From: Haloferacaceae archaeon PL-Br10_E2g29
Lineage (GTDB): Archaea; Halobacteriota; Halobacteria; Halobacteriales; Haloferacaceae
Length of the DNA: 6,782 nucleotides
Direction: 5' to 3'
Assembly: GCA_001563965.1 (NCBI GenBank)
Contig: LKMS01000079.1
Location: 1-6,782, forward strand
Part shown: piece by piece, positions 1 through 5,650 of the stretch
How the letters are laid out: each line of letters starts with the position of its first letter
Numbering within the stretch: the stretch's first letter is position 1
Translations under genes and position numbers: made by a program
The notes under the pieces: generated by a model
The model's database searches: none
Told to the model about the DNA's origin: nothing
Seen by the model: the letters and a program-made list of their open reading frames with translations, nothing else

Positions 1-1319
1 CTGTCGAGAGCGACACCGTCGTGAGTGACGGATCCGTCAGCGGTTTTTTCGGCGCTCGCGCCGGGTTCGTCGGATGAATCGCCGTTACGCGTTGTTGCTG
101 TCTTTTCGGTTCTTTGTGAGCCATCCACATCACTGTCGAACCCACCCAACTGAACCTGTTCGCCGTCGGCAAACGAGAGATTCGAGACGCGAACGCCGAG
201 TTTGCGGACACGCTCGTCGCCGAACTCCGAAAGCAGGTCGAGCGCAATCCGCTCGACGAGTGTCGGATTGTCAACGGGCCCCGATAGCGACGAGGCGCGC
301 GTGTTGCTTTCGAACGGCGGCGTCACGACCTTGATGCCGATGGTTCGATACATCGCGCCGCGACTCCGCGCACGGTCGGCCACGTCGGCGGCGAGCGCGC
401 GCACTTTTTCGCGGTGTTCTGTGTGGTCGGCGGTGGCCTCCGTGAACGCCGACTCCCGCGAGAGGCTTTTCGGGCGGCCAGTCGGCGTCACCTCGCGGTC
501 GTCCTCGCCGCGAGCGCGTGCGTGAAGTTCGCGACCCCGTTCGCCGAAACGTTCGACGAGTTCCGTGCCGTCGGCGGCGGCCAGTTCGCCCGCCGTCTCG
601 ATTCCCATTTCAGCGAGTTCGCTCGCGGTCACGGGGCCAACGCCGTGAATCGCGTGGACCGAAAGCGGTTCGAGAAATTCTTGCACCGCCGCCGGTTGAA
701 CGACAGTCAGCCCGTCGGGTTTGTCGAAATCGCTGGCAATTTTCGCCGTCGACATGTTCGGGGCGACGCCGACGCTCGCGGGAACGCCGACTGCGCGGTC
801 AATTCGCTGTTTGAGGTGTCTGGCGTAGCCCGCCGCAAGCGTTCGTTCAGTATCGTCATCGGCGTCGCCGACGACCGCCCAACTCGTCCGGTCGGTTACA
901 TCGAGATATGCCTCGTCGATGCTCACCTTCCGGACGACGTCTGCCGAGTCGTGCAGAACCGCTCTGACGTCTGCGGAGACCGACTTGTAGAACTCGAGAT
1001 CGACGGGCCGGTAGTGGCCGACGGTCTCCTCGTGATTGCCATTGGTGTTTTCACCATCCGCTGCGCGTGGAAGTGCCTCAAGCGCCTGGCCGATCGGTTG
1101 GGCGCTTTCGACGCCGACTGCGCGGGCCTCGTAGCTCGCGGTCGCGACCGCGCCGTGTTTTTCACCGGGTTCGTAGCCCATGCCGACGACGACGGGTTTC
1201 CCGGCGAGATCGGGTTCGCGCAGTCGCTCACAGGAGGCATAAAAACAGTCCATGTCGACGTGGAGAATGATCCGGTCCTCGTCGTCACGGTCGGCTCCCG
1301 GGAGCCGCTGGCCGTCCAT
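1..1319 (-). CDS. dinB: DNA polymerase IV (Y-family translesion polymerase), C-terminus cut by window edge
   Basis: Y-family polymerase that copies past damaged template bases, with low fidelity and no proofreading. Translating the minus strand from the ATG at 1319 gives 439 codons with no stop before the window edge. The palm begins with HVDMDCFYASCE, giving metal-binding Asp22 and steric-gate Tyr27. The second catalytic motif, VSIDEAYLD, supplies Asp135 and Glu136 (912-917). A helix-hairpin-helix thumb follows (IHGVGPVTASELAEMG), then a little-finger domain ending near VRKLGVRVSNLSF. Residues 388-394 (QVQLGGF) resemble a PCNA-interacting QxxLxxF motif. After them comes a Ser/Thr/Asp-rich linker that is still open at the edge; in this family a terminal PIP box is common and may lie outside. 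A GTG at 1340 is also in frame, but the ATG fits haloarchaeal homologues and the promoter spacing. dinB is downstream of lrp on the same strand, with a 95-bp gap. Confidence 0.95.
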   Translation of the reverse strand, partial: MDGQRLPGADRDDEDRIILHVDMDCFYASCERLREPDLAGKPVVVGMGYEPGEKHGAVATASYEARAVGVESAQPIGQALEALPRAADGENTNGNHEETVGHYRPVDLEFYKSVSADVRAVLHDSADVVRKVSIDEAYLDVTDRTSWAVVGDADDDTERTLAAGYARHLKQRIDRAVGVPASVGVAPNMSTAKIASDFDKPDGLTVVQPAAVQEFLEPLSVHAIHGVGPVTASELAEMGIETAGELAAADGTELVERFGERGRELHARARGEDDREVTPTGRPKSLSRESAFTEATADHTEHREKVRALAADVADRARSRGAMYRTIGIKVVTPPFESNTRASSLSGPVDNPTLVERIALDLLSEFGDERVRKLGVRVSNLSFADGEQVQLGGFDSDVDGSQRTEKTATTRNGDSSDEPGASAEKTADGSVTHDGVALD

Positions 1320-1336
1320 ACCCTCTCTGTTGGGTT

Positions 1337-1395
1337 CCACAGATATGAGCGTGTTCCTCGGATCAGCCGGCGGTAGAATCAACCGTGATCTGTGG
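1337..1395. repeat. 8-bp inverted repeat in the lrp-dinB gap
   Basis: CCACAGAT at 1337-1344 and its exact reverse complement ATCTGTGG at 1388-1395 are separated by 43 bases. The left arm overlaps the TATA-like element of dinB, so the pair could be an operator half-site pair. An 8-bp match in a gap this size can arise by chance a few times in a hundred, so this is weak. Confidence 0.3.
1342..1347 (-). promoter_or_regulatory. possible TATA box of dinB (leaderless)
   Basis: On the minus strand CATATC is centred about 26 bases upstream of the dinB ATG at 1319. That is the spacing expected if transcription starts at the start codon, as is common in haloarchaea. The match to an archaeal TATA box is only fair, and read-through from lrp is an alternative. 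No terminator-like T tract separates lrp from dinB. Confidence 0.3.
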
Positions 1396-1414
1396 CGCAG
1401 GTCGTCGCCGGGCG

Positions 1415-1843
1415 CTACTTCAGTCGTTCTTGGAGAAATGACGGGTGCGCTGCCGTGACGCCCTCGATCGCGAGAATATCGTCGCTGATGACCTTGCCGA
1501 GCGAGTCACCATCCTGTGAGCGAACTTCGGCCATGAGCATGTGGTCGCCGGACGATGTGTAGAGCGATTCGACGGCATCGAGCGATTTGAGCGCGCGCGT
1601 CGCCTCGACGTACAGTTCGCTCGCGACGTCGACGCCGACGAGCGCGATGGTCTGCGAGGAGAGCTTCTTCGGATCGATATCTGCGGAGTAGCCGACGATC
1701 ACGCCCTCCTCTTCGAGTTTTCGAATGTATTTTCGCACCGTCGGCTTCGACACCTCCGCTTGGCTTGCGATCTCGGCGTAGGAGGCCTGGGCGTCATCCT
1801 CCAGTACGGCAAGAATTCGGTCTTCCGTCGATATCGTACTCAT
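1415..1843 (-). CDS. Lrp/AsnC family transcriptional regulator
   Basis: A 142-residue protein of normal size for this family, which binds DNA as dimers or higher oligomers and usually senses amino acids or related metabolites. The N-terminal winged helix-turn-helix covers about residues 5-50. Its recognition helix is near VSKPTVRKYIRKLEEEG (31-47), followed by the typical linker strand GYSADIDPKKL (51-61). The C-terminal half (about 65-138) fits the RAM ligand-binding/oligomerisation domain, including the SGDHMLMAEV strand (98-107) and IEGVTAAHPSF near the end. It lies 81 bp downstream of porB on the same strand, so control of por, itself or dinB is plausible. The ATG at 1843 is supported by a TATA-like element 26-27 bp upstream and by the lack of a Shine-Dalgarno sequence. 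Ligand and targets cannot be read from the sequence. Confidence 0.92.
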   Translation of the reverse strand: MSTISTEDRILAVLEDDAQASYAEIASQAEVSKPTVRKYIRKLEEEGVIVGYSADIDPKKLSSQTIALVGVDVASELYVEATRALKSLDAVESLYTSSGDHMLMAEVRSQDGDSLGKVISDDILAIEGVTAAHPSFLQERLK

Positions 1844-1864
1844 GACTCACTATTTTGTTTCAGC

Positions 1865-1873
1865 AAAAAAATA
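1865..1873 (-). promoter_or_regulatory. probable TATA box of the lrp gene (leaderless promoter)
   Basis: The minus strand reads TATTTTTTT here, preceded by the purine-rich CGCAAGG, a possible BRE. Its centre is 26-27 bases upstream of the lrp ATG at 1843, the canonical TATA-to-start distance in archaea, so transcription would start at or next to the ATG. No strong Shine-Dalgarno sequence precedes the ATG, which agrees with a leaderless mRNA. The same T run could also serve as the U tract of the por terminator. Confidence 0.55.
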
Positions 1874-1886
1874 CCTTGCGAACCGA

Positions 1887-1904
1887 AAACCGTTTTCACG
1901 GTTT
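1887..1904 (-). terminator. second hairpin after porB: 7-bp stem with GAAA tetraloop
   Basis: Read on the minus strand, arms AAACCGT and ACGGTTT pair perfectly around a GAAA loop, a stable GNRA-type tetraloop. The 3' arm runs into TTTT, and a T7 tract follows at 1871-1865. It lies 2 bases after the first hairpin at the end of porB. The position suits termination of the por transcript. Because it is also a DNA palindrome just upstream of the lrp TATA box, it could instead be an operator. Pairing is seen directly; function is inferred. Confidence 0.55.
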
Positions 1905-1906
1905 GT

Positions 1907-1928
1907 GTAATCCGAACAGTCGGATTAC
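1907..1928 (-). terminator. first hairpin, spanning the porB stop codon: 9-bp perfect stem
   Basis: Arms GTAATCCGA and TCGGATTAC are exact reverse complements separated by four bases, with CTGT as the minus-strand loop. The porB stop codon (1925-1927) lies inside the first arm. A perfect 9-bp stem with a 4-base loop is unlikely by chance at exactly this position. Together with the adjacent 7-bp hairpin it probably ends or stabilises the porA-porB mRNA, or is a regulatory palindrome. Confidence 0.55.
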
Positions 1929-2863
1929 TTGTGTTTGTCGAGGAACAGGTCTGCCGAGCGCTCCCACTCGTAGGAGTCGTCGAAGTAGCGCTCTGCGAGC
2001 GGCTGTTCTGGCATCTCGCCGATGGCGCGTTTCTCCTGGCCGTAGGATGGTCGATTTTCGTCAACGTAGAACCGACCGGTGAGCACTTTGCCCTCGTGGA
2101 GCGCGTCTTCGGTTTCGGCCATCATCTCGGCCGCCGAGCGTCGATCCGTTTTGTCGAAGTCGTAGTCGTCCGATTCGTTGACGTCGATGTACGGAACGTA
2201 CTGGCGGGCATCCTTGTTCCAGGTTGGACACTGCGTGAGGAAGTCGATGTGTGCAAAGCCGTCATGCTCCATCGCCTCGATAATGATCTCTTTTGCCTGG
2301 TTCGGGTTGACCGCGGCCGTCCGCGCGATGTACGACGCACCCGATGTGAGGCTCAACGAAAGTGGCCGAAGCGGTTCTTTGGCGTTGCCGTGTGGTTGGG
2401 TTTTCGACTTGTGACCTTTCGGGCTCGTTGGCGAGGTCTGGCCCTTCGTGAGGCCGAAAATCTCGTTGTTGAACACGATGTAGGTCATGTCGTGGTTCTC
2501 GCGGGCGGTGTGCATGAAGTGGTTGCCACCGATGCCGTAGCCGTCACCGTCACCGCCGGCGGCGATGACTTCGAGCCCCGGGTTTGCGAGTTTGGCTGCA
2601 CGGGCGACCGGGAGCGACCGGCCGTGAATCGTGTGGAAGCCGTAGCTGTCGAAGTAGCTGTTCAGTTTGCCCGAACAGCCGATGCCGGTCGTCAACAGAA
2701 TCTCTTCGGGTGACAGACCGAGCTCTGCAGAGGCGCCCTTGAGCGCTTTGAGCACGCCGAAGTCGCCACAGCCGGGACACCACGTGGCCTGTGGTTCGAG
2801 TCCCGGTGTGTACTCGTTTTGGTCGATCTCCTGTCCCTCACCGATTGCGGAAAATGCACTCAT
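1925..2863 (-). CDS. porB: pyruvate:ferredoxin oxidoreductase, beta subunit
   Basis: The thiamine-diphosphate and iron-sulfur subunit of cytoplasmic 2-oxoacid:ferredoxin oxidoreductase, which converts pyruvate plus CoA to acetyl-CoA, CO2 and reduced ferredoxin. The protein has 312 residues. The CPGCGDFG motif gives Cys29 and Cys32; with Cys63 (GIGCSGK) and Cys212 (QCPTWN) these are the four ligands of the single [4Fe-4S] cluster known in two-subunit archaeal enzymes. The TPP/Mg motif is GDGDGYGIGGNH (104-115), closed by NN at 132-133. The start at 2863 is 2 bases past the porA stop and has GGTGA (2870-2874) as ribosome binding site. Pyruvate rather than 2-oxoglutarate is preferred because lengths 312 and 632 match haloarchaeal PorB/PorA as I remember them (KorB is shorter) and because of the lrp and dinB neighbours. 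The substrate itself is not provable here. Confidence 0.9.
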   Translation of the reverse strand: MSAFSAIGEGQEIDQNEYTPGLEPQATWCPGCGDFGVLKALKGASAELGLSPEEILLTTGIGCSGKLNSYFDSYGFHTIHGRSLPVARAAKLANPGLEVIAAGGDGDGYGIGGNHFMHTARENHDMTYIVFNNEIFGLTKGQTSPTSPKGHKSKTQPHGNAKEPLRPLSLSLTSGASYIARTAAVNPNQAKEIIIEAMEHDGFAHIDFLTQCPTWNKDARQYVPYIDVNESDDYDFDKTDRRSAAEMMAETEDALHEGKVLTGRFYVDENRPSYGQEKRAIGEMPEQPLAERYFDDSYEWERSADLFLDKHK

Positions 2864-2865
2864 TG

Positions 2866-4764
2866 TTAGTCACCTGCTGCTGGGACGAATTTGGTCTCAG
2901 GGCCGGAGAGCTCTCCGTCCTCGACGATTTTCGTTTTGAACCCCTCGGTAATGTCGAGCGGTTCGAACGGGTTGCCGTTGTACTTGAGAAGGCTCGATAG
3001 CTTCTCGCCGTACTGGCCGAGTTCCTTCTGGGTTAGCCCGCGGAACTGCGCGGTGGCGTTCATTTCGACGACGAGCACCTCGTCGACGCTCTCGATGAAC
3101 TCGCTGACTTCGTCGACCGGGTACGGTGCCATATCGGAGACACCGAGCGATTTGACCGAGTAGCCCTCGTCGGTGAGCATGTCGACGGCTTCTTCGACGG
3201 TTCCCTGCGAGCTGCCGTAGGTCATCAGTCCGTAGGTCGCCTCGTCGGGACCGTGGTAGGTCTGGTGGCTCTCGGATTGGGCGGCGAGATCCGCGCGAAT
3301 GGCCTCCTTTTTCTGGAGGCGACGGTTCATTTGGGCAACGCGATTTGCCGGTGATTCCTCGATGTGGCCTTCCGGCGTGTGTTCGTTGCCGGTTGCGAGG
3401 AATCGACCACCCTTCTGGCCGGGAATCGACCGGGGGCTGACGCCGTCTTCAACATCGTGCTGGAAGCGGCTGTACTTGCCCGTCTCGTCGTGTGGGGCGT
3501 CGGCCAACTCGGCTTCGGTGAGTGTCGAACCCAGCGATGGGTTCGGTTCCTCATCGAGCACCGAGGCGGGAACGCTGACGAGTTCGCCACCGAGTTTCTG
3601 ATCGTACAGAATAATCGATGGAATCTGGTACTCGTAGGCGATTTCGAACGCCCGCCGGGTCTGGGTGTACGCCTCGGCGACGGTGCCGGGCGCGAAGACG
3701 ACGCGGTGCGAATCGCCCTGCGAGGTGTACAGAACGTGTTCGAGGTCGCCCTGTTCGGGTTTCGTCGGCATGCCGGTACACGGACCTGCGCGCATGGCTT
3801 CGATGAGGACGACCGGCGTTTCGGTCATCTCGGCGAGACCGAGCGGTTCGCTCATCAGGGCGAAGCCGCCACCAGACGATCCGGACATGGCCTTGACGCC
3901 GGCGTGGCTCGCCCCGATGGCGAGTGCGGCCGCCGCGATCTCGTCTTCGACCTGCTCGGAGATGCCGCCGACTTTTGGCAAGTTCTGACAGAGGATGGTG
4001 AACACTTCGGTCCACGGCGTCATTGGGTAGCCCGCAATGAACCGACAGCCCTCGTCGAGCGAGCCGTAGGCGATTGCGTCGGATCCCGACAACAGAACCT
4101 GTTCTTCGTCGTGGCTGCCTTCGGGCACTTTCACGTCGTGCTCGTCTACATCGTACTCATCGAGTACCTTGTTGTAGGCGTTGTGTAGAATCTCGAGGTT
4201 TGGTTCGAGAATCTTCTCCGGCATGGCGTCGGTCATCAGCTCTTCGATCCACTCGAGTTCGATGCCGGCGAGCGCACAGGTTGCGCCGACGCCGGCGGTG
4301 TTACGCATGACCTCACGACCCTGTTCGCGGGCCATCGTTCGTAGATCGATATCGTAAACGTGCCAGTTGTTCTCCTCGACGCGGGCGTCGAAGTCGTCGA
4401 TTTCGGAGGCATCGAGCAGCCCCGAGTCGTAGATGATGACGCCGCCCTCGTGGAGTTCGTCGAGATTCTCCGACAGTGGTTTGATTTCTTCGTTTCCGTA
4501 GACGGAGCCTTCCTTCGGGTTACGCGCGAAGGAGTCACCAAGCGCGAGCAAGAAGTTGTAGCCGTCACCGCGGGATTTCACCGGCTCCGCTGAGGCGCGA
4601 ATTTCGGTGTAGGTATGGCCGCCGCGGATTCGGGACGGATAGTGTCGGTGTGTGAATACGTCCAGGCCTGAACGCATCAGGGCTTTGGCGAAGTTCTGGC
4701 TCGTCGAGGCAATTCCGTCGCCGGAGCCACCTGCGATTCGCCAGATGAGTTCGTTGTTAGTCAT
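2866..4764 (-). CDS. porA: pyruvate:ferredoxin oxidoreductase, alpha subunit (fused gamma-alpha)
   Basis: Large subunit (632 residues) of the same enzyme as porB. Residues 1-190 are the gamma-type domain, with GGSGDGI (12-18) and PSRIRGGHTY (43-52). About 215-420 is the pyrimidine-binding alpha domain; YPMTP (246-250) is the family's YPITP motif, followed by EQVEDEIAA (270-278), SGSSGGGF and MPTKPEQGDLEH. The region around 510-600 is the transketolase C-terminal-like domain with VVEMNATAQF (565-574). The gamma-alpha fusion, with no separate ferredoxin-like delta subunit, is the two-subunit archaeal arrangement, so electrons should leave through the single cluster in PorB. The first-position sequence fits the ATG at 4764; no clear ribosome site precedes it. 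The alternative is 2-oxoglutarate-specific KorA, but length and N-terminal sequence favour PorA. porA and porB form one operon, with porA first. Confidence 0.9.
   Translation of the reverse strand: MTNNELIWRIAGGSGDGIASTSQNFAKALMRSGLDVFTHRHYPSRIRGGHTYTEIRASAEPVKSRGDGYNFLLALGDSFARNPKEGSVYGNEEIKPLSENLDELHEGGVIIYDSGLLDASEIDDFDARVEENNWHVYDIDLRTMAREQGREVMRNTAGVGATCALAGIELEWIEELMTDAMPEKILEPNLEILHNAYNKVLDEYDVDEHDVKVPEGSHDEEQVLLSGSDAIAYGSLDEGCRFIAGYPMTPWTEVFTILCQNLPKVGGISEQVEDEIAAAALAIGASHAGVKAMSGSSGGGFALMSEPLGLAEMTETPVVLIEAMRAGPCTGMPTKPEQGDLEHVLYTSQGDSHRVVFAPGTVAEAYTQTRRAFEIAYEYQIPSIILYDQKLGGELVSVPASVLDEEPNPSLGSTLTEAELADAPHDETGKYSRFQHDVEDGVSPRSIPGQKGGRFLATGNEHTPEGHIEESPANRVAQMNRRLQKKEAIRADLAAQSESHQTYHGPDEATYGLMTYGSSQGTVEEAVDMLTDEGYSVKSLGVSDMAPYPVDEVSEFIESVDEVLVVEMNATAQFRGLTQKELGQYGEKLSSLLKYNGNPFEPLDITEGFKTKIVEDGELSGPETKFVPAAGD
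2870..2874 (-). promoter_or_regulatory. ribosome binding site of porB
   Basis: GGTGA on the minus strand matches the core complementary to the archaeal 16S rRNA 3' end (GGAGGTGAT). It lies 6 bases before the porB ATG and inside the last codons of porA. It fixes the start at 2863 and indicates translation from a shared porA-porB mRNA. Confidence 0.6.
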
Positions 4765-4777
4765 AGTTTTCGGTCAC

Positions 4778-4791
4778 GGCCCCGCAGGGCC
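4778..4791. repeat. GC hairpin in the porA 5' leader
   Basis: GGCCC at 4778-4782 and GGGCC at 4787-4791 can form a 5-bp GC stem with a 4-base loop. It lies 14-27 bases before the porA ATG, inside the leader if transcription starts near 4797. It could mask ribosome access or stabilise the message; a chance match is also possible. Confidence 0.35.
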
Positions 4792-4819
4792 ACTCGTAAT
4801 TTTAGTTTGCCAGCCCCGG

Positions 4820-4826
4820 ATAAAAG
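4820..4826 (-). promoter_or_regulatory. candidate TATA box of porA-porB
   Basis: CTTTTAT on the minus strand, preceded by the A-rich GCAAACT as a possible BRE, would place the transcription start near 4797 and give a leader of about 33 bases. A second AT-rich candidate at about 4797-4806 would give a leader of roughly 10 bases. No TATA sequence sits at the leaderless distance, so porA probably has a leader. Confidence 0.45.
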
Positions 4827-4866
4827 AGTTTGCTATGGATTACCAAGGAAAGATAATGATAAACAA

Positions 4867-5010
4867 CTTTATTGGCTATTTGTCCAGCAAAACCCGTGAT
4901 TGTGTCACACCAGATAAAAGGCTACGGAAGCCACTGCTGGGTACGACGACAATTGTGGGCGAGACTGACCGAATTTCCACGTGCTCTCGCCGATGTCGAA
5001 CCGCTCAAAA
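4867..5010 (+). promoter_or_regulatory. promoter region of the DUF5788-like gene (several TATA-like candidates)
   Basis: This is the plus-strand half of the 284-bp divergent gap. CTTTATT (4867-4873), ATAAAAG (4914-4920) and CTCAAAAG (about 5004-5011) all resemble archaeal TATA boxes. The last would start transcription around 5035, just before the gene's AGGAG. The stretch from about 4800 to 4920 is clearly more AT-rich than the genes around it. An inverted repeat, GGCGAGA (4958-4964) with TCTCGCC (4985-4991), lies further in. I cannot tell which element is used. Confidence 0.3.
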
Positions 5011-5033
5011 GGCTGGCGTACAAGTGTCGTGAC

Positions 5034-5038
5034 AGGAG
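5034..5038 (+). promoter_or_regulatory. ribosome binding site of the DUF5788-like gene
   Basis: AGGAG lies 10 bases before the ATG at 5049. It supports that start over upstream in-frame starts, whose translation is basic, Cys/Trp-containing and unlike haloarchaeal protein. Confidence 0.45.
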
Positions 5039-5048
5039 ACGACTCAGT

Positions 5049-5453
5049 ATGGACAGTGCCGACAGACACGCGCTCATCAAACGTGTTAGCAAACAGGGGG
5101 CAACGATTGGTGCATCGTTACCCGAGACGGTGACCGTACACGGCGAGGAGATTGATCTCGATGCGTTCCTCATCGAAACACGAAAAGTCGATGGCGTCCC
5201 ACCCGACGCTGCAGAAATCCTCTCGGAAGCAAAACGCGAGTTTCAGGCCGCCCGCAATGAAAAGTATGAACGACTCAAACATGCACCGCTGAATAAAGCG
5301 GAGGCCGAGGCACTTGCGACCGAAATCATCGGAATCGATCGCGCCCTCAACGCACTCCGGAGGATTCGTCGCCCGCAGTACGGCGAGGAATCACAGGCCA
5401 AACAGATCGAAGATTACAAGCGTTGGTTGGGCTTTCTCGACCAGATTCGCTGA
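5049..5453 (+). CDS. DUF5788-like protein of unknown function
   Basis: A 134-residue soluble, mostly helical protein with no signal peptide or membrane segment. I match it from memory to the haloarchaeal family DUF5788: an N-terminal KRVSKQGATIGASLPETV-like block (11-28), a short HGEEIDLDAF segment (31-40), a charged helical stretch (about 55-90, coiled-coil-like), a conserved-looking EIIGIDRAL (92-100) and a C-terminal YKRWLGFL helix (123-130). No catalytic or metal-binding motif is visible, so no function is proposed. The reading frame stays open upstream to about 4872, but that part looks non-coding, and the ATG at 5049 with AGGAG before it is preferred. The gene is divergent from porA and convergent with aroC. 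Its codons look somewhat more A/T-rich than its neighbours'. Confidence 0.85.
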   Translation: MDSADRHALIKRVSKQGATIGASLPETVTVHGEEIDLDAFLIETRKVDGVPPDAAEILSEAKREFQAARNEKYERLKHAPLNKAEAEALATEIIGIDRALNALRRIRRPQYGEESQAKQIEDYKRWLGFLDQIR

Positions 5454-5460
5454 GTTGTGT

Positions 5461-5477
5461 CTGTGTGGTACGCACAG
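5461..5477 (+). terminator. small hairpin after the DUF5788-like gene
   Basis: CTGTGTG (5461-5467) pairs with CGCACAG (5471-5477) around GTA, with one G-T wobble, starting 7 bases after the stop codon. The position suits a 3'-end structure, but no T tract follows, so termination here is uncertain. Confidence 0.3.
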
Positions 5478-5530
5478 TGCTTGCGGCCGACTCGACCCCG
5501 CTGATGCCGAGTGGCGAGTGAATAGGTGGA

Positions 5531-5650
5531 TCACTGTCTCGCCGCGTTGTCGATCTCGAGTTGTCGCGTCTCGGCACCAACCTCGTCGGTGACGGTCAAC
5601 TCGGTTCGGTACAATCCCGGTTCTTCGTTTTCGAGGCGAGCTACTCCATA
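5531..5650 (-). pseudogene. coding-like remnant (orphan C-terminal tract) downstream of aroC
   Basis: In the minus-strand frame ending with TGA at 5531-5533, about 36 codons between the aroC stop and that TGA read like real haloarchaeal protein. The stretch is acidic, has G-rich first codon positions, is about 70% GC at third positions, and shows alternating beta-strand patterning (PGLYRTELTVTDEVGAETRQ, then LEID). The frame is open only to 5695, where it runs antisense-free through the aroC 3' end in another frame, and it has no ATG or GTG start. It looks like the C-terminal strands of an Ig-like/PKD-like domain whose upstream part has been lost. It could also be chance or a small gene using a TTG start. 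Confidence 0.3.

Noticed and set aside
923..1288. 121-codon minus-strand frame overlapping dinB
   Set aside because: Ser/Thr/Arg-rich out-of-frame shadow of dinB with no domain signature.
414..1376. 320-codon open frame on the plus strand
   Set aside because: It is antisense to dinB, whose minus-strand frame carries all Y-family motifs. Long antisense frames are common in GC-rich haloarchaeal genes and this one has no recognisable protein features.
1541..2713. 390-codon open frame on the plus strand across lrp and porB
   Set aside because: It is antisense to two well-supported genes and crosses their intergenic gap. The translation is rich in Arg, Val and Cys, unlike acidic haloarchaeal proteins.
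3364..4188. 274-codon open frame on the plus strand inside porA
   Set aside because: Antisense shadow of porA, which is fully explained by conserved 2-oxoacid oxidoreductase motifs.
2866..4764. Reading porA-porB as 2-oxoglutarate:ferredoxin oxidoreductase (korA-korB)
   Set aside because: The families are related and the substrate cannot be proven here, but subunit lengths, the N-terminal gamma-domain sequence and the lrp/dinB neighbourhood fit the haloarchaeal pyruvate enzyme better.
4834..5032. 65-codon plus-strand frame in the divergent gap
   Set aside because: The translation is strongly basic with scattered Cys and no resemblance to a known small protein. It has no clear ribosome site and overlaps the promoter-like elements, so it is more likely chance, though a zinc-ribbon-free small peptide cannot be fully excluded.
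4872..5048. N-terminal extension of the DUF5788-like protein to an upstream ATG
   Set aside because: The extension is basic and Trp/Cys-containing, and a ribosome site precedes the later ATG at 5049, which also matches the family's N-terminus.
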